Below are positions 9,028 through 17,758 of a DNA stretch of 50,264 nt, piece by piece. Below the pieces are notes generated by a model. It was not told the DNA's origin. It searched no databases and was given only the letters and a program-made list of their open reading frames with translations. The first letter of the stretch is position 1. Each line of letters opens with the position of its first letter. Position numbers and translations under genes: made by a program. The DNA comes from Collinsella sp. (lineage in GTDB: Bacteria; Actinomycetota; Coriobacteriia; Coriobacteriales; Coriobacteriaceae). The DNA lies in NCBI GenBank assembly GCA_019425015.1, contig JAHYYJ010000014.1:1-50264 (forward strand), read 5' to 3'.

Positions 9028-9060
9028 AAGGGGGCGGCCCAGACGGGTCGCCCCCTTTCT
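9028..9060. terminator. Terminator between PHP phosphatase and methyltransferase
   Basis: An AAGGGGGCG/CGCCCCCTT stem with an AGAC-centred apical loop and T-rich + side serves the converging genes. Confidence 0.88.
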
Positions 9061-9085
9061 TGTCCCAAAAATCTACTGAGGTTGG

Positions 9086-10534
9086 TTAGCGGCGTTCGAG
9101 GACCGCTACGGTTTCGGTGTGGTCGGTGTGAGGGAACATGTCGACGGGCGTGATCTTGAGCAGGCGATAGCCTCCGTCGAGGAGCTGGTGCAGGTCGCGC
9201 TCTTGGGTCACGGGGTTGCAGCTGATATAGGTGATGCGGCGCGGCTTAAGTGCGCAGGCAGCTTCGAGGAACTCGGGCGTGGAGCCGGCGCGCGGCGGGT
9301 CGATGGAAAGAACGTCGACGCGTTCGTTGTTGTCGGCGGCATCCAGGATGTAGTCGGTGGCGTCGTCGGCCATAAACCAAGCGCTGCGGGTGAGGCCGTT
9401 GAGCTCGGCATTGCGACGTGCGTCGGCAATGCCCGCCGGGTTGCGCTCAACGCCGAGCAGCATAATGCCGATACCCTTGTTCTGGGCATCTTTAGCTGCG
9501 CAAAGACCGATGGTACCGCTGCCACAGTAGGCGTCCATGAGCACATCGCCCTGGTGCAAATCCATGCCGTCGATAGCGAGCTGATAGAGCAGCTCGGTCT
9601 GTTGCGGGTTGGTCTGATAAAACGCGGTGGGGGAGATATCGAATTCGCAACCGAGCAGCTGGTCGCGCATGCACTCGGCGCCATATACAATGCGGGTTTC
9701 CTCGCCGAGGATGGCGTTGCCGGGACGTCCGTTGATGTTTTGGGCGACGGTGACGATGTGCGGATTGAGCGCGGCGACAGCCTCAAAGAACTCCTGCGCA
9801 TGCGGTAAGTCACGCTGGGCGGTCACGAGCGTAACCATGACCTGGTCGGTACGCCAACCGCAGCGGACGACGGCATAGCGGAGCAAGCCCAGATGCTTGT
9901 CCTCATTAAAGGCGGGAATATGCAGCCGCTCAGCTTCGCGTGCGATGCCGTTGAGAATCTGACGGGCGCCCGGTGCCTCGACGGGGCATTCGGGTACGGC
10001 AACGATCTTGTGCGTGCCGCGCTCAAAGAAACCGCAACGGACGGCGTCCTCCTTACCGGGAGCAAAGGGAGTGGCAGCCTTATGACGAAAGCCACGCGGC
10101 GCAGGATATTTGCCCGGGTCGCCCAGGGTGACTCCCATACCGCGAATGGGGTCGACGCTGATACCCTCGCGCTCGCAAAGAGCAGCAAAAAGCTCCTCCA
10201 TGGCGGCCTGCTTGGCGGCGAGCTGCTTCTTATAAGGACGATTGAGCGCCGTACACCCACCGCAATCTTTCATGATGGAACAAGGAGACTTGGAATCAAC
10301 GGTCTTGCGCGCAGACGGAGCCGGATTCTTATACGGGCGCTTGGAGCGAGTCTGAGAAGCCTTATCCTCGCTCCGACGAGAGCCGGGACGCTTGGCCTTA
10401 GCCCTGTTCTTGGTCGATTTGCTTTTTGCAGCTTTAGAAGACTTGGATTTCGAAGAAGATTTCTCCTCCTTCGACCCCTCAACCGCCTCCACCAAAGCAC
10501 GACGAGCCCTACGCTCCGCACGAGATTCTGCCAT
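9086..10534 (-). CDS. rlmD: RlmD/RumA-type 23S rRNA (uracil-5-)-methyltransferase
   Basis: An SAM-dependent RNA m5U methyltransferase of 482 residues acting on 23S rRNA. An iron-sulfur motif C85-x5-C91-x2-C94 is seen, with a further Cys in VPECP; then SPTAFYQTNPQQTELLY, the SAM motif DAYCGSGTIGL, DPPRAGS and the nucleophile motif ISCNP near the C-terminus. The first ~80 residues are an unusual Lys/Ser/Arg-rich basic extension in place of a clear TRAM domain. ATG 10534 has GGAG seven bases upstream; GTG 10546 is the alternative. Which uridine is methylated cannot be read from sequence. Confidence 0.88.
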   Translation of the reverse strand: MAESRAERRARRALVEAVEGSKEEKSSSKSKSSKAAKSKSTKNRAKAKRPGSRRSEDKASQTRSKRPYKNPAPSARKTVDSKSPCSIMKDCGGCTALNRPYKKQLAAKQAAMEELFAALCEREGISVDPIRGMGVTLGDPGKYPAPRGFRHKAATPFAPGKEDAVRCGFFERGTHKIVAVPECPVEAPGARQILNGIAREAERLHIPAFNEDKHLGLLRYAVVRCGWRTDQVMVTLVTAQRDLPHAQEFFEAVAALNPHIVTVAQNINGRPGNAILGEETRIVYGAECMRDQLLGCEFDISPTAFYQTNPQQTELLYQLAIDGMDLHQGDVLMDAYCGSGTIGLCAAKDAQNKGIGIMLLGVERNPAGIADARRNAELNGLTRSAWFMADDATDYILDAADNNERVDVLSIDPPRAGSTPEFLEAACALKPRRITYISCNPVTQERDLHQLLDGGYRLLKITPVDMFPHTDHTETVAVLERR

Positions 10535-10641
10535 CAATAACTCCACTTATTCATGAATTAAAGCTGCAAGTATTGTACCGTGCCAAGCCAGCAGACGATA
10601 TGCAAGCGGTTTATTCGTGTCAGTGATAAGCCCAACGACGG

Positions 10642-10780
10642 TTGCCCGCCGCGTGAGGGGTGTGGGGGTTAAGTTTATCGCGAGTTCCGCACGAACAGGA
10701 GGCCACTTAATGTGGCCTCCGTCGTGAGCAGGACTGTAGAGCAGGAAACTTAACCCCCACACCCCTCACGCGGCGGGCAA
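10642..10780. repeat. 139-bp palindromic element with 35-bp perfect arms
   Basis: Arms 10642-10676 and 10746-10780 are perfect inverted complements over 35 bp. Inside is a second hairpin, GGAGGCCAC-TTAAT-GTGGCCTCC (10698-10720), flanked by CACGA/TCGTG. It fills most of the 338-base gap between the methyltransferase and the amino-acid importer, and ends eight bases before that operon's -35 box. No gene lies here; a short - strand ORF across it is an artefact of the palindrome. Confidence 0.92.
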
Positions 10781-10787
10781 ACTCGCC

Positions 10788-10816
10788 TTGTGCTCTATCA
10801 CGCTAAAGTGTATGAT
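10788..10816 (+). promoter_or_regulatory. Promoter of the amino-acid ABC importer
   Basis: TTGTGC (10788-10793), a 17-base spacer and TATGAT (10811-10816) form a good housekeeping-type promoter, with start near 10823, 50 bases before the lipoprotein ATG. Confidence 0.65.
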
Positions 10817-10835
10817 TCTGAACGTTACATGACTC

Positions 10836-10853
10836 ACTTTACCTAACTAAAGT
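10836..10853. promoter_or_regulatory. Palindrome ACTTTA-N6-TAAAGT in the importer leader
   Basis: A perfect 6-bp-arm inverted repeat lies just downstream of the predicted transcription start, a good place for a repressor. A near copy (ACTTTA-N6-TAAAGA) lies upstream of the branched-chain aminotransferase gene at 43821-43838. Confidence 0.5.
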
Positions 10854-10872
10854 GCCACCAAGGGGGAACACC

Positions 10873-11721
10873 ATGAATACCGATATGTCTCGTCGTCAGT
10901 TTGTTGGTCTAGCCGGCTCGCTCGCCATGGTGCTTGGCCTTGGTCTTGTCGGTTGCGGCGGTGGTGCCGATAAGGGTTCCGCTGCAGCCAAGGACGTGAA
11001 GGGCGCTGCGGAGTCCAAGAAGCTCGTGGTGGGCTTTGATAAGTCCTATCCTCCGTACGGCTTTGTGGGCGACGATGGCGAGTACACCGGCTTTGATCTC
11101 GATCTGGCCAAGGCTGTTGCCGATAAGCAGGGCTGGGAGGTCAAATACGAGGCCATCGACTGGGACGCCAAGGATACGCTGCTTAACTCGGGCGCCATCA
11201 ACTGCATCTGGAACGGCTTTACCATGGAGGGCCGTGAGGACGACTACACGTTCTCCGAGCCGTACATGCTCAACGAGCAGGTGCTGGTGGTAAAGAAAGA
11301 TGCGGGCATCAAGGGCTGGGACGATCTTGCCGGCAAGACTGTGATTACCCAGACTGATTCCGCTGCGCAGGACGTGCTTGAGGGTGACCAGAAGGATCTG
11401 GCGGCGACGTTTGCCACGCTCGACACGATCGGCGAGTACAACACGGCCTTTATGCAGCTCGAGAGCGGCGCGGTCGATGCCGTGGCTTGCGACCTTTCGA
11501 TTGCCCAGTATCAGCTTGCCGCCAAGCCCGATGCCTATACGCAGCTTGATGAGCCGCTGTCCAGCGAGCACTACGCCGTCGGCTTTAAGAAGGGCGACAC
11601 CAAGTCGGCCGACGCCGTGACCGAGTCGCTCAAGGCGCTCTACGAGGACGGCACGGTTAAGGACCTGTGCGACAAGTATTCAAGCTATGGTCTATCTTTC
11701 GATAATTGGGTGCTCAAGTAA
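10873..11721 (+). CDS. Polar amino-acid ABC transporter substrate-binding lipoprotein
   Basis: An extracytoplasmic family-3 solute-binding protein (282 residues) that captures an amino acid for the permease and ATPase downstream. The N-terminus has a twin-arginine-like SRRQFVGLAG signal followed by a lipobox LVGC with C28 as the lipidated residue. The mature part starts with KLVVGFDKSYPPYGF and contains GFDLDLAKAVA, both typical of SBP_bac_3. ATG 10873 follows AGGGGGAACACC; a longer GTG start at 10852 adds nothing to the signal. The stop overlaps the next start (TAATG). Substrate class is inferred from family; cystine, glutamine or another amino acid all fit. Confidence 0.9.
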   Translation: MNTDMSRRQFVGLAGSLAMVLGLGLVGCGGGADKGSAAAKDVKGAAESKKLVVGFDKSYPPYGFVGDDGEYTGFDLDLAKAVADKQGWEVKYEAIDWDAKDTLLNSGAINCIWNGFTMEGREDDYTFSEPYMLNEQVLVVKKDAGIKGWDDLAGKTVITQTDSAAQDVLEGDQKDLAATFATLDTIGEYNTAFMQLESGAVDAVACDLSIAQYQLAAKPDAYTQLDEPLSSEHYAVGFKKGDTKSADAVTESLKALYEDGTVKDLCDKYSSYGLSFDNWVLK

Positions 11722-12374
11722 TGTCTATTCAGGTCATGATACAGATGCTTGGCCAGGGTTTCTTGGTCAGTTTGCAGTTGTTTGTGCTGACGCTGTTGGG
11801 GTCGATTCCGCTGGGAATCCCCGTGGCGTTTATGCGCATGAGCAAAATCGCGCCGCTTCGCTGGATCGCGCGCATCTATATCTCGGTCATGCGCGGCACG
11901 CCGCTCATGCTGCAGATGTTTGCCATCTACTTTGCCCCGTACTACGTGTTTGGCATTTCGCTCACGCCCGATTCCAAGTGGACGGCGTGCGTCGTGGCGT
12001 TCATCATCAACTACGCCGGCTATTTTGCCGAGATCTATCGATCGGGCCTGCAGTCCATTCCGCGCGGTCAATATGAGGCCGCCGAGGTGCTGGGCTACTC
12101 GCGCATGCAGACGTTTCTGTATATCGTGATGCCGCAGGTCACCAAGCGTATTCTGCCGGCGATGGGCAACGAGATCATCACACTGGTCAAGGACACGTCG
12201 CTGGCGTTTGCCATTGGCGTGGGTGAGATGTTCTCGACGGCCAAGGCGCTGGTCGCCTCGCAGGTGAGCATGGTGCCGTTTGCAATCGCGGCGCTGATCT
12301 ACTGGGTCTTTAACTTCGTCGTCGAGATGCTGCTGGGCGCTGCCGAGAAAAAATTGGATTACTACCATGATTAA
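11721..12374 (+). CDS. Amino-acid ABC transporter permease
   Basis: An inner-membrane permease of 217 residues of the HisM/GlnP family with about five hydrophobic helices. The cytoplasmic EAA loop, which docks the ATPase, reads EAAEVLGYSRMQTFLYIVMPQ. The start ATG shares its A with the stop of the lipoprotein gene, and the gene's end overlaps the ATPase start by eight bases, so all three are translationally coupled. Only one permease gene is present, so the channel is presumably a homodimer. Confidence 0.93.
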   Translation: MSIQVMIQMLGQGFLVSLQLFVLTLLGSIPLGIPVAFMRMSKIAPLRWIARIYISVMRGTPLMLQMFAIYFAPYYVFGISLTPDSKWTACVVAFIINYAGYFAEIYRSGLQSIPRGQYEAAEVLGYSRMQTFLYIVMPQVTKRILPAMGNEIITLVKDTSLAFAIGVGEMFSTAKALVASQVSMVPFAIAALIYWVFNFVVEMLLGAAEKKLDYYHD

Positions 12375-13131
12375 TTCGGTAATGAATATATCGAACGCGC
12401 GTAAGGCGTTTGGCGGCAATGAGGTGCTCAAGGATATCTCGCTTGAGGTGAAGCGTGGCGAGGTCGTGGCGATTATCGGACCTTCGGGTGGCGGCAAGTC
12501 CACGCTGCTGCGGTGTGCCACGCTGCTCGAGACACTCGACGGAGGCTCGCTCTCGTTTGGAGACCTTGCCGTTGCGACGGATGCGGGGCTGGGTGCGGTA
12601 TATGCGAAAGGCGACGTGCCCAAACAGGCGCGCTCGCGATTTGGCCTGGTGTTTCAGAACTACAATCTGTTTCCGCACTATACCGTGATGAAAAACATCA
12701 CCGATGCGCCGATTCGCGTGCTCAAGCGTCCGCGCGAGCAGGCGGAAGCCCGCGCCCACGAGCTGATTACGCAAATGGGGCTGACGGGCAACGAGAACAA
12801 GGTGCCGTGTGAGCTTTCGGGCGGTCAGCAGCAGCGCGTGAGTATTGCCCGCGCCCTAGCGCTCGACCCGGAGATCCTGTTCTTTGACGAGCCGACCTCG
12901 GCGCTCGACCCCGAGCTGACGGCCGAGGTGCTGCGTGTCATTAAGGACCTCGCTGCGCAGAATATGACGATGGTGATCGTGACCCACGCAATGCAGTTTG
13001 CGCGCGATGTTGCCGACCGCGTGGTCTTTATGGATGGCGGTCGTATTGTCGAGGAGGGTCCTGCCGAGCAGGTTATCGACCATCCGCGCGAGCAGCGCAC
13101 GCGTGAGTTCTTGAGCCGTATCGAGGGATAG
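12367..13131 (+). CDS. Amino-acid ABC transporter ATPase (GlnQ-like)
   Basis: A cytoplasmic ATPase of 254 residues energising the importer. Walker A is GPSGGGKS at 38-45, the Q-loop lies in LVFQNYNLFPHYT, the signature is LSGGQQQR, Walker B is ILFFDEPTSALD and the switch His is in VTHAMQFA. All are intact, as in polar amino-acid importers. It is the last gene of the operon and is followed by a terminator. Confidence 0.94.
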   Translation: MINSVMNISNARKAFGGNEVLKDISLEVKRGEVVAIIGPSGGGKSTLLRCATLLETLDGGSLSFGDLAVATDAGLGAVYAKGDVPKQARSRFGLVFQNYNLFPHYTVMKNITDAPIRVLKRPREQAEARAHELITQMGLTGNENKVPCELSGGQQQRVSIARALALDPEILFFDEPTSALDPELTAEVLRVIKDLAAQNMTMVIVTHAMQFARDVADRVVFMDGGRIVEEGPAEQVIDHPREQRTREFLSRIEG

Positions 13132-13164
13132 GCTCAGGTATTTACTCAACTATTAATTGAGGCG

Positions 13165-13202
13165 AAGCCGCCGCAGGTCTTACGGTCTGTGGCGGCTTTT
13201 TG
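13165..13202 (+). terminator. Terminator of the amino-acid importer operon
   Basis: An AAGCCGCC(G)CAG stem with complement CTG(T)GGCGGCTT is followed by TTTTTG. Confidence 0.88.
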
Positions 13203-13441
13203 TTTGCATCGACGGGGTTCAATAATCGCCTCACAAGCTTGTCTCTTCCTCTCGCCGCCTGTATTCATACGTGCGCCGAAAGGTATGCATGGACAGCCGC
13301 CCGTGAGGGTAGGGTGGTGGCATAGGACATTTGGAGGGTGAGTCGGCTCGGCTGCCGACCATGCTGCTCCCGGGATGGCACCGACCGCGAACTCTCCCCG
13401 TTGGCGTCGCGCATTGCGCGCGGCCCTGCAAGGAGGTCATC
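13203..13441 (+). other. Unassigned leader before the EF-G-like gene
   Basis: About 240 bases with no plausible gene. It contains GC-rich stretches that could fold (for example GTCGGCTCGGCTGCCGAC near 13342) and AGGGTGGTGGCAT, which only superficially resembles the T-box AGGGTGGTACCGCG. No known riboswitch is recognised. A strong AAGGAGG ribosome site is at its end. Confidence 0.35.
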
Positions 13442-15517
13442 ATGGGTGCTCCCAAGACCGGTAACGTAAGGAACGTGGTGCTCGTAGGCCAAGGCGGGGT
13501 GGGCAAGACTTCACTCGCCGAAGCCATGCTCCACCTTTCCGGCAAGACCGCCCGCCTGGGCGGCCACGACGGCACCAAGCCTACGCTCGACTATGACCCT
13601 GAAGAGGTCAAGCGTTCATTCTCCATCTCGACGACCATTGCGCCAATCGACTGGAAGGGCGCGCGCATCAATGTGCTCGATGCCCCGTGCTACCCCGATT
13701 TTATCGGCGACGCCTTTGCCGCGATGAGCGTCTGCGAGACGGCTCTGTTTGTGGTCGACGCCGAGGCCGGCCCGCAGCCTACGACGGTTAAGCTCTGGTA
13801 TGCCGCCGAGGACCTGCGCCTGGCGCGTGCGGTGTTCGTAAACCGCCTGTCGCGCTCCGAGGCCAGCTTTGCGACCACGATGGACCTGCTGCAGGAGCGC
13901 TTTGGCACGCGCCTGGGCGCCGTGACCCTTCCCTGGGGCGAGGGCGAGGACTTTGACGGCATCATCGACCTGGTGCGCATGAAGGCGCGCCATTGCAACG
14001 GCACCGAAGCCGTTGAGTCGGAGATTCCCGAGGAGTATCGTGCCCAGGCCGAGGAGGCCCATGACCATCTGTGCGAGTTGGTGGCCGAGGCCGACGATGA
14101 GCTGATGATGAAGTACCTGGAAGGCGAGGAGACACTGACGCAGGAGGAGCTTGAGGGCTTGCTGTCGAAGGCGATTGCCGAGCGCATCTTTGTGCCGGTC
14201 TTTGCGGGCGATTGCATTAAGGAGCAGGGCGTCAACTCGCTGATGGACGACATCGCGACGTACTTCCCGGCGCCGACCGACTACGGCGAGATGCCGCTTA
14301 TCGACGGCGATTCGCTCAAGATTTCGAGCGACGATGACCGTCCGGTGGCGTTTGTGTTTAAGACCCTGGCCGATCCGCAGCAGGGTCGCATCAGCTTTAT
14401 TAAGGTGCTGACGGGTACGCTTGAGCCGGGCCTTGAGCTGGTCAACGCGCGCACGCGCAAGGGCGACCGTCTGGCTCACCTGTATGTGATGTGCGGCCGC
14501 GACATGACCGAGGTCGGTCACGCCTATGCCGGCGACATTATCGTGGCACCCAAGCTGGCGGCCGAGACGGGCGATACGCTCTCGATTACCGGCAAGGTCG
14601 AGGCTGCGGCGTTTAAGTTCCCCAACTCGCAGTACCGCATTGCCATCGAGGCCGAGAATCGCGGGGACGAAGAGAAGCTCTACACGTTTATCGAGAAGGC
14701 CTGCAAGGCCGATCCGACCATGAGCATCGATCGTGACGAGGAGACCGGCCAGACCATTATCTCCGCCGTGGGTGAGGCGCAGGTTTCGGTGCTGCTCAAC
14801 CGTTTGGAGGACCGTACCAAGGTCGTGGCCAAGAGCGTGCCGATCCGCATTCCGTATCGCGAGACCATCCGCCGCACGGCGAGCGCCCAGGGCCGCCACA
14901 AGAAGCAGACCGGTGGTGCCGGTCAGTACGGCGACTGCTGGCTGCGCGTGGAGCCGCTTATTGGGCCCGACGGCACGAGCGACGGCTACGAGTTTGTGGA
15001 TGAGGTCGTAGGCGGCCGCATTCCGCGCTCGCTGATTCCCGCCGTGGACAAGGGCGTCCAGGAGACCATGAAGGACGGCATCATTGCCGGCTACCCGCTC
15101 ACGGGCATTCGCGTGGCTGTGTACGACGGCTCGTATCACAGCGTCGACTCCAACGAGATGGCGTTTCGCGCGGCGGCTCGCATCGGCCTGCGCAAGGCAT
15201 GTGCCGATGCCGACCCAGTGGTGCTGGAGCCCATCGAGGAAATTACGGTGACTATCCCCGAGAGCTACGCCGGCGCCGTGATGGGCGACATCTCGGCCTC
15301 GCGCGGTCGCGTGACGGGCATGGAGACCGATGAGCGCGGCGACACCGTGGTCGTCGCTCAGGCACCTCTCGCCGAGTTGACGGATTACTCGACGCGCCTG
15401 CGCTCTATCACGCGCGGCACAGGTGACTTTACCATGAAGCCCGCTGGCTACGAGCAGGTTCCCTATGACGTTCAGGCCAAGCTGGTCGAGCGCTATGAGG
15501 AGGGTCGCGCCAAGTAG
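13442..15517 (+). CDS. Elongation factor G-like GTPase (EF-G2/FusA2 type)
   Basis: A 691-residue EF-G paralogue with the full domain I-V length. The P-loop is GQGGVGKTS (16-24) instead of the AHVDAGKT form of true EF-G. The G3 motif reads DAPC (80-83) where EF-G has DTPG, and the G4 position reads VNRLSR (133-138) instead of NKMD. The C-terminal domains are well kept, including GGAGQYGDCWLRVEP, RIPRSLIPAVDKGVQE and IMGDI-like VMGDISASRGRV. This fits the actinobacterial EF-G-like group of unknown role, not the housekeeping factor. ATG 13442 is set by the AAGGAGG site. Confidence 0.85.
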   Translation: MGAPKTGNVRNVVLVGQGGVGKTSLAEAMLHLSGKTARLGGHDGTKPTLDYDPEEVKRSFSISTTIAPIDWKGARINVLDAPCYPDFIGDAFAAMSVCETALFVVDAEAGPQPTTVKLWYAAEDLRLARAVFVNRLSRSEASFATTMDLLQERFGTRLGAVTLPWGEGEDFDGIIDLVRMKARHCNGTEAVESEIPEEYRAQAEEAHDHLCELVAEADDELMMKYLEGEETLTQEELEGLLSKAIAERIFVPVFAGDCIKEQGVNSLMDDIATYFPAPTDYGEMPLIDGDSLKISSDDDRPVAFVFKTLADPQQGRISFIKVLTGTLEPGLELVNARTRKGDRLAHLYVMCGRDMTEVGHAYAGDIIVAPKLAAETGDTLSITGKVEAAAFKFPNSQYRIAIEAENRGDEEKLYTFIEKACKADPTMSIDRDEETGQTIISAVGEAQVSVLLNRLEDRTKVVAKSVPIRIPYRETIRRTASAQGRHKKQTGGAGQYGDCWLRVEPLIGPDGTSDGYEFVDEVVGGRIPRSLIPAVDKGVQETMKDGIIAGYPLTGIRVAVYDGSYHSVDSNEMAFRAAARIGLRKACADADPVVLEPIEEITVTIPESYAGAVMGDISASRGRVTGMETDERGDTVVVAQAPLAELTDYSTRLRSITRGTGDFTMKPAGYEQVPYDVQAKLVERYEEGRAK

Positions 15518-15552
15518 CGCGTGATTTTGTCTGCAATGTAGGTGCTGACGAA

Positions 15553-15586
15553 AGGGCCGCCCTGGGTAACCGGGGCGGCTCTTTTT
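15553..15586. terminator. Terminator between EF-G-like and nuclease genes
   Basis: GCCGCCC paired with GGGCGGC within a longer imperfect stem, followed by CTTTTTG, downstream of the EF-G-like gene. Confidence 0.85.
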
Positions 15587-15644
15587 GATTCCTTGGGGAC
15601 GGAGGAAAACGGATCATTTAGGCTTTGGGGCAGCTTGGTCGGTC

Positions 15645-16628
15645 CTAGTCTCCCGAGGCCTGATTGCGGCCGGTGGTGTAGTCGATCTGCACGTGCGGCT
15701 GCAGGTTGTAGCAATATACGTGGAAGCAGAGGGTCTTGCCGTGGTCCTCGACCGATTGCGCCTCAAGGCGCATGCCACGGCAGACAAGTTCCTCTTCGTT
15801 ATACATAGGCGTGACGCGGTAGAGCACATGGTTGCCCGTATCGCGAATATAGTTGAGAATCTGCTCTTCAAACGGCAGCATGCCCGTCTCGTTGAGATAG
15901 CGCGTGCCGGTGAGGAGATTCTTGCGGTTGGCGTTTTCGCCGCAGAGCGACCAGGCGATAAGGTGGCAGCGGTTGTAGAGGCTCTGGCCCGGAATAAAGT
16001 CGTAGCGCTGCTGGTGCCAACCGGCAGGATGGATGCGCGAGATATCGCCGCGCTCGCCTTGACCGAGTGATTCGGGGCCCACGCAGGCGAGCGCTTTGCG
16101 GGTGCGGCCCAGGCTGTCGAGCTTGGAGAACTTCTTAAAGCAGCCCTCTTCTGTAGCGCGCTCGTATTCATCGAGCGTGAATGATGGTGTGCCGAGCGGG
16201 TGCGTGCTGTCGGCGCGAAGGGCAACGTAGGGGTTGCCGGCGTAGTCGGGAATGCTGCTGAGATAAACACCGCGGGCGCGGTTGAGGTCGGGGTTTTCGA
16301 CCTCGTCGATGGGGGTGGCGGCACTGCCCGCGGAAACGTCGTCATCGGTGTCGGTCGCGGCGGAATCGGAGCCATCGCCAGAGTCCTGGCTGTTTTGAGG
16401 GTCCGCCGCGCTCGCCGTTCCCGATTCGAGCCGAGCGACCAGGTCTGCCTCGTCGTCGGTGCGGCTGGGACTCTCGTTTTGTTTTTCGGCCAGAGCCGCC
16501 GCCTGCTCATCGCCTTGCGGCGACAGCAACTTGGGCGCTCCGTCGAGCGATCCCGTAAACAGCGCAAACCCCAGCACCACGGCGGTGCCGATGGAAAGTG
16601 CTTGCTTGTAGGCGGGCTTGCGCGACAT
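15645..16628 (-). CDS. Membrane-anchored DNA/RNA non-specific endonuclease (DNA-entry type)
   Basis: A 327-residue exported nuclease. One hydrophobic N-terminal helix (about 9-27) serves as signal or anchor; residues 35-115 are an acidic Ser/Asp/Ala linker; the nuclease domain follows. Its core reads YNRCHLIAWSL (N219, R220, C221, H222) and NRKNLLTGTRYLN, the beta-beta-alpha-metal motifs of the EndA/NucA group, in which His is the general base and the downstream Asn binds metal. The form NRCH instead of DRGH is seen in Gram-positive DNA-entry nucleases. It should cut extracellular DNA, for nutrition or uptake. No competence genes adjoin it. ATG 16628 has GGAG upstream. Confidence 0.85.
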   Translation of the reverse strand: MSRKPAYKQALSIGTAVVLGFALFTGSLDGAPKLLSPQGDEQAAALAEKQNESPSRTDDEADLVARLESGTASAADPQNSQDSGDGSDSAATDTDDDVSAGSAATPIDEVENPDLNRARGVYLSSIPDYAGNPYVALRADSTHPLGTPSFTLDEYERATEEGCFKKFSKLDSLGRTRKALACVGPESLGQGERGDISRIHPAGWHQQRYDFIPGQSLYNRCHLIAWSLCGENANRKNLLTGTRYLNETGMLPFEEQILNYIRDTGNHVLYRVTPMYNEEELVCRGMRLEAQSVEDHGKTLCFHVYCYNLQPHVQIDYTTGRNQASGD

Positions 16629-16747
16629 TGAGGCTCCTGGATGGACGGTTGGGAATCTACCAGTCTAGCAGGAGCCGGCAAGGGCCGTTCTGTCGAACAA
16701 ATACTTAAGATTTGAGACAAACGCTACTGATTCATTTGTCCCGCGGT

Positions 16748-17758
16748 CTAGATCGAGGTGGAGTCGAGCCAGTTGAGCTTGCACTCGAGAATGCGCTGCT
16801 CGCCGGGTTCGCTGCTTCCGTCAAGTAGGGCGAGCAGCATCTCGGCTGCTTCGCGACCTTCTTGGTCGACGGGCTCGATGATGGTGGAGACGGTCGGTGT
16901 GGTGAGATTAGTCCAGTCTTCGCAGTTGAGTCCCAAAAGGCCGATTTGCTGCGGAAGCAGATGGGCCATTGGCTGGAGGGCCTTGTAGACACGGGGAAGT
17001 GCCCACTGATTTTGCACGAAGATAAGGGTTCGCTTGGCGGGATTGAACTTGAATTTAAAGTATTCAGTGAGCTCGTTGATTGACGGCTTGTTGTGATCGA
17101 TGGGAATCGCTTTGTAGAGCTGCCCGTTCGCTGCCAGCGCCTCGGCATACCCCTGAAAACGCTCCATGCGGGTGCGCATTTCGGTCATGTTGGCGGCAAT
17201 GGAAAAGAAATCTTCGTAGCCGGCGTCGAGGAGTGCCTGTGTGGCGTTGTACACGCCGTCGTAAAGGTTGGTTTTGATCCAGCTGGTACCTGGGCTATAG
17301 ATGGCCGCATCGAAAAAGACGACCGGCTTGCCGGCGCGTCTAATGCGGTCATGCACGGCTTTGAAGTTTGCCGTGGGCTGGATGATAAAGCCATCGACGC
17401 CCAGCGAGAGCATCTTGTCGACGTACATGAGCTCGGTCTCGGGGTTAAAGTTGCTCGTGCAAACGACCGTCTGGTAGCCCGCGGGGAGCATGACCTGCTC
17501 CATGCCATTGAGAACGAGCCCCGCCCATTTGTTGGTGTTATCCAAAATGATGATGGCAATGACGTGGGTTTGCTTGCCGGTGAGCGTCTGCGCTTGGGCG
17601 TTGGGAACGTATCCGAGTTCCTTAATGACGCGCGCGATTTTGTTCTGCGTCTTCTCGCTAAGCTTTTCTCGTTTGTCGTTGAGGTAATACGAGACGCTTG
17701 CCGTCGAGGTTCCCGCCTCTCGAGCGACGTCTGCGATCGTAACGCGCTGTTTTGCCAC
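16748..17758 (-). CDS. LacI-family transcriptional regulator of the adjacent sugar operon
   Basis: A 336-residue LacI/GalR repressor. The N-terminal helix-turn-helix and hinge read VTIADVAREAGTSTASVSYY and NAQAQTLTGKQT, followed by a periplasmic-binding-protein-like effector domain. The GTG at 17758 is chosen because AAGGAG stands six bases upstream; the longer ATG 17794 would add residues not seen in the family. It is divergent from the PTS/pentose operon beginning at 18174, and the 415-base gap between them contains repeats (17981-18013) that could be its operators. Effector: probably the phosphorylated sugar of that pathway. Confidence 0.9.
   Translation of the reverse strand: MAKQRVTIADVAREAGTSTASVSYYLNDKREKLSEKTQNKIARVIKELGYVPNAQAQTLTGKQTHVIAIIILDNTNKWAGLVLNGMEQVMLPAGYQTVVCTSNFNPETELMYVDKMLSLGVDGFIIQPTANFKAVHDRIRRAGKPVVFFDAAIYSPGTSWIKTNLYDGVYNATQALLDAGYEDFFSIAANMTEMRTRMERFQGYAEALAANGQLYKAIPIDHNKPSINELTEYFKFKFNPAKRTLIFVQNQWALPRVYKALQPMAHLLPQQIGLLGLNCEDWTNLTTPTVSTIIEPVDQEGREAAEMLLALLDGSSEPGEQRILECKLNWLDSTSI

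Noticed and set aside
10547..10762. 71-codon minus-strand ORF
   Set aside because: It lies across the 139-bp palindrome and has no ribosome site; the palindrome explains its openness.
13300..13330. T-box antiterminator-like AGGGTGGT before the EF-G-like gene
   Set aside because: Only the first bases match; the conserved ACCGCG part, a specifier stem and a terminator are all missing.
13616..15139. A 507-codon antisense frame under the EF-G-like gene
   Set aside because: It is a shadow frame; the EF-G-like protein on the plus strand is unambiguous.
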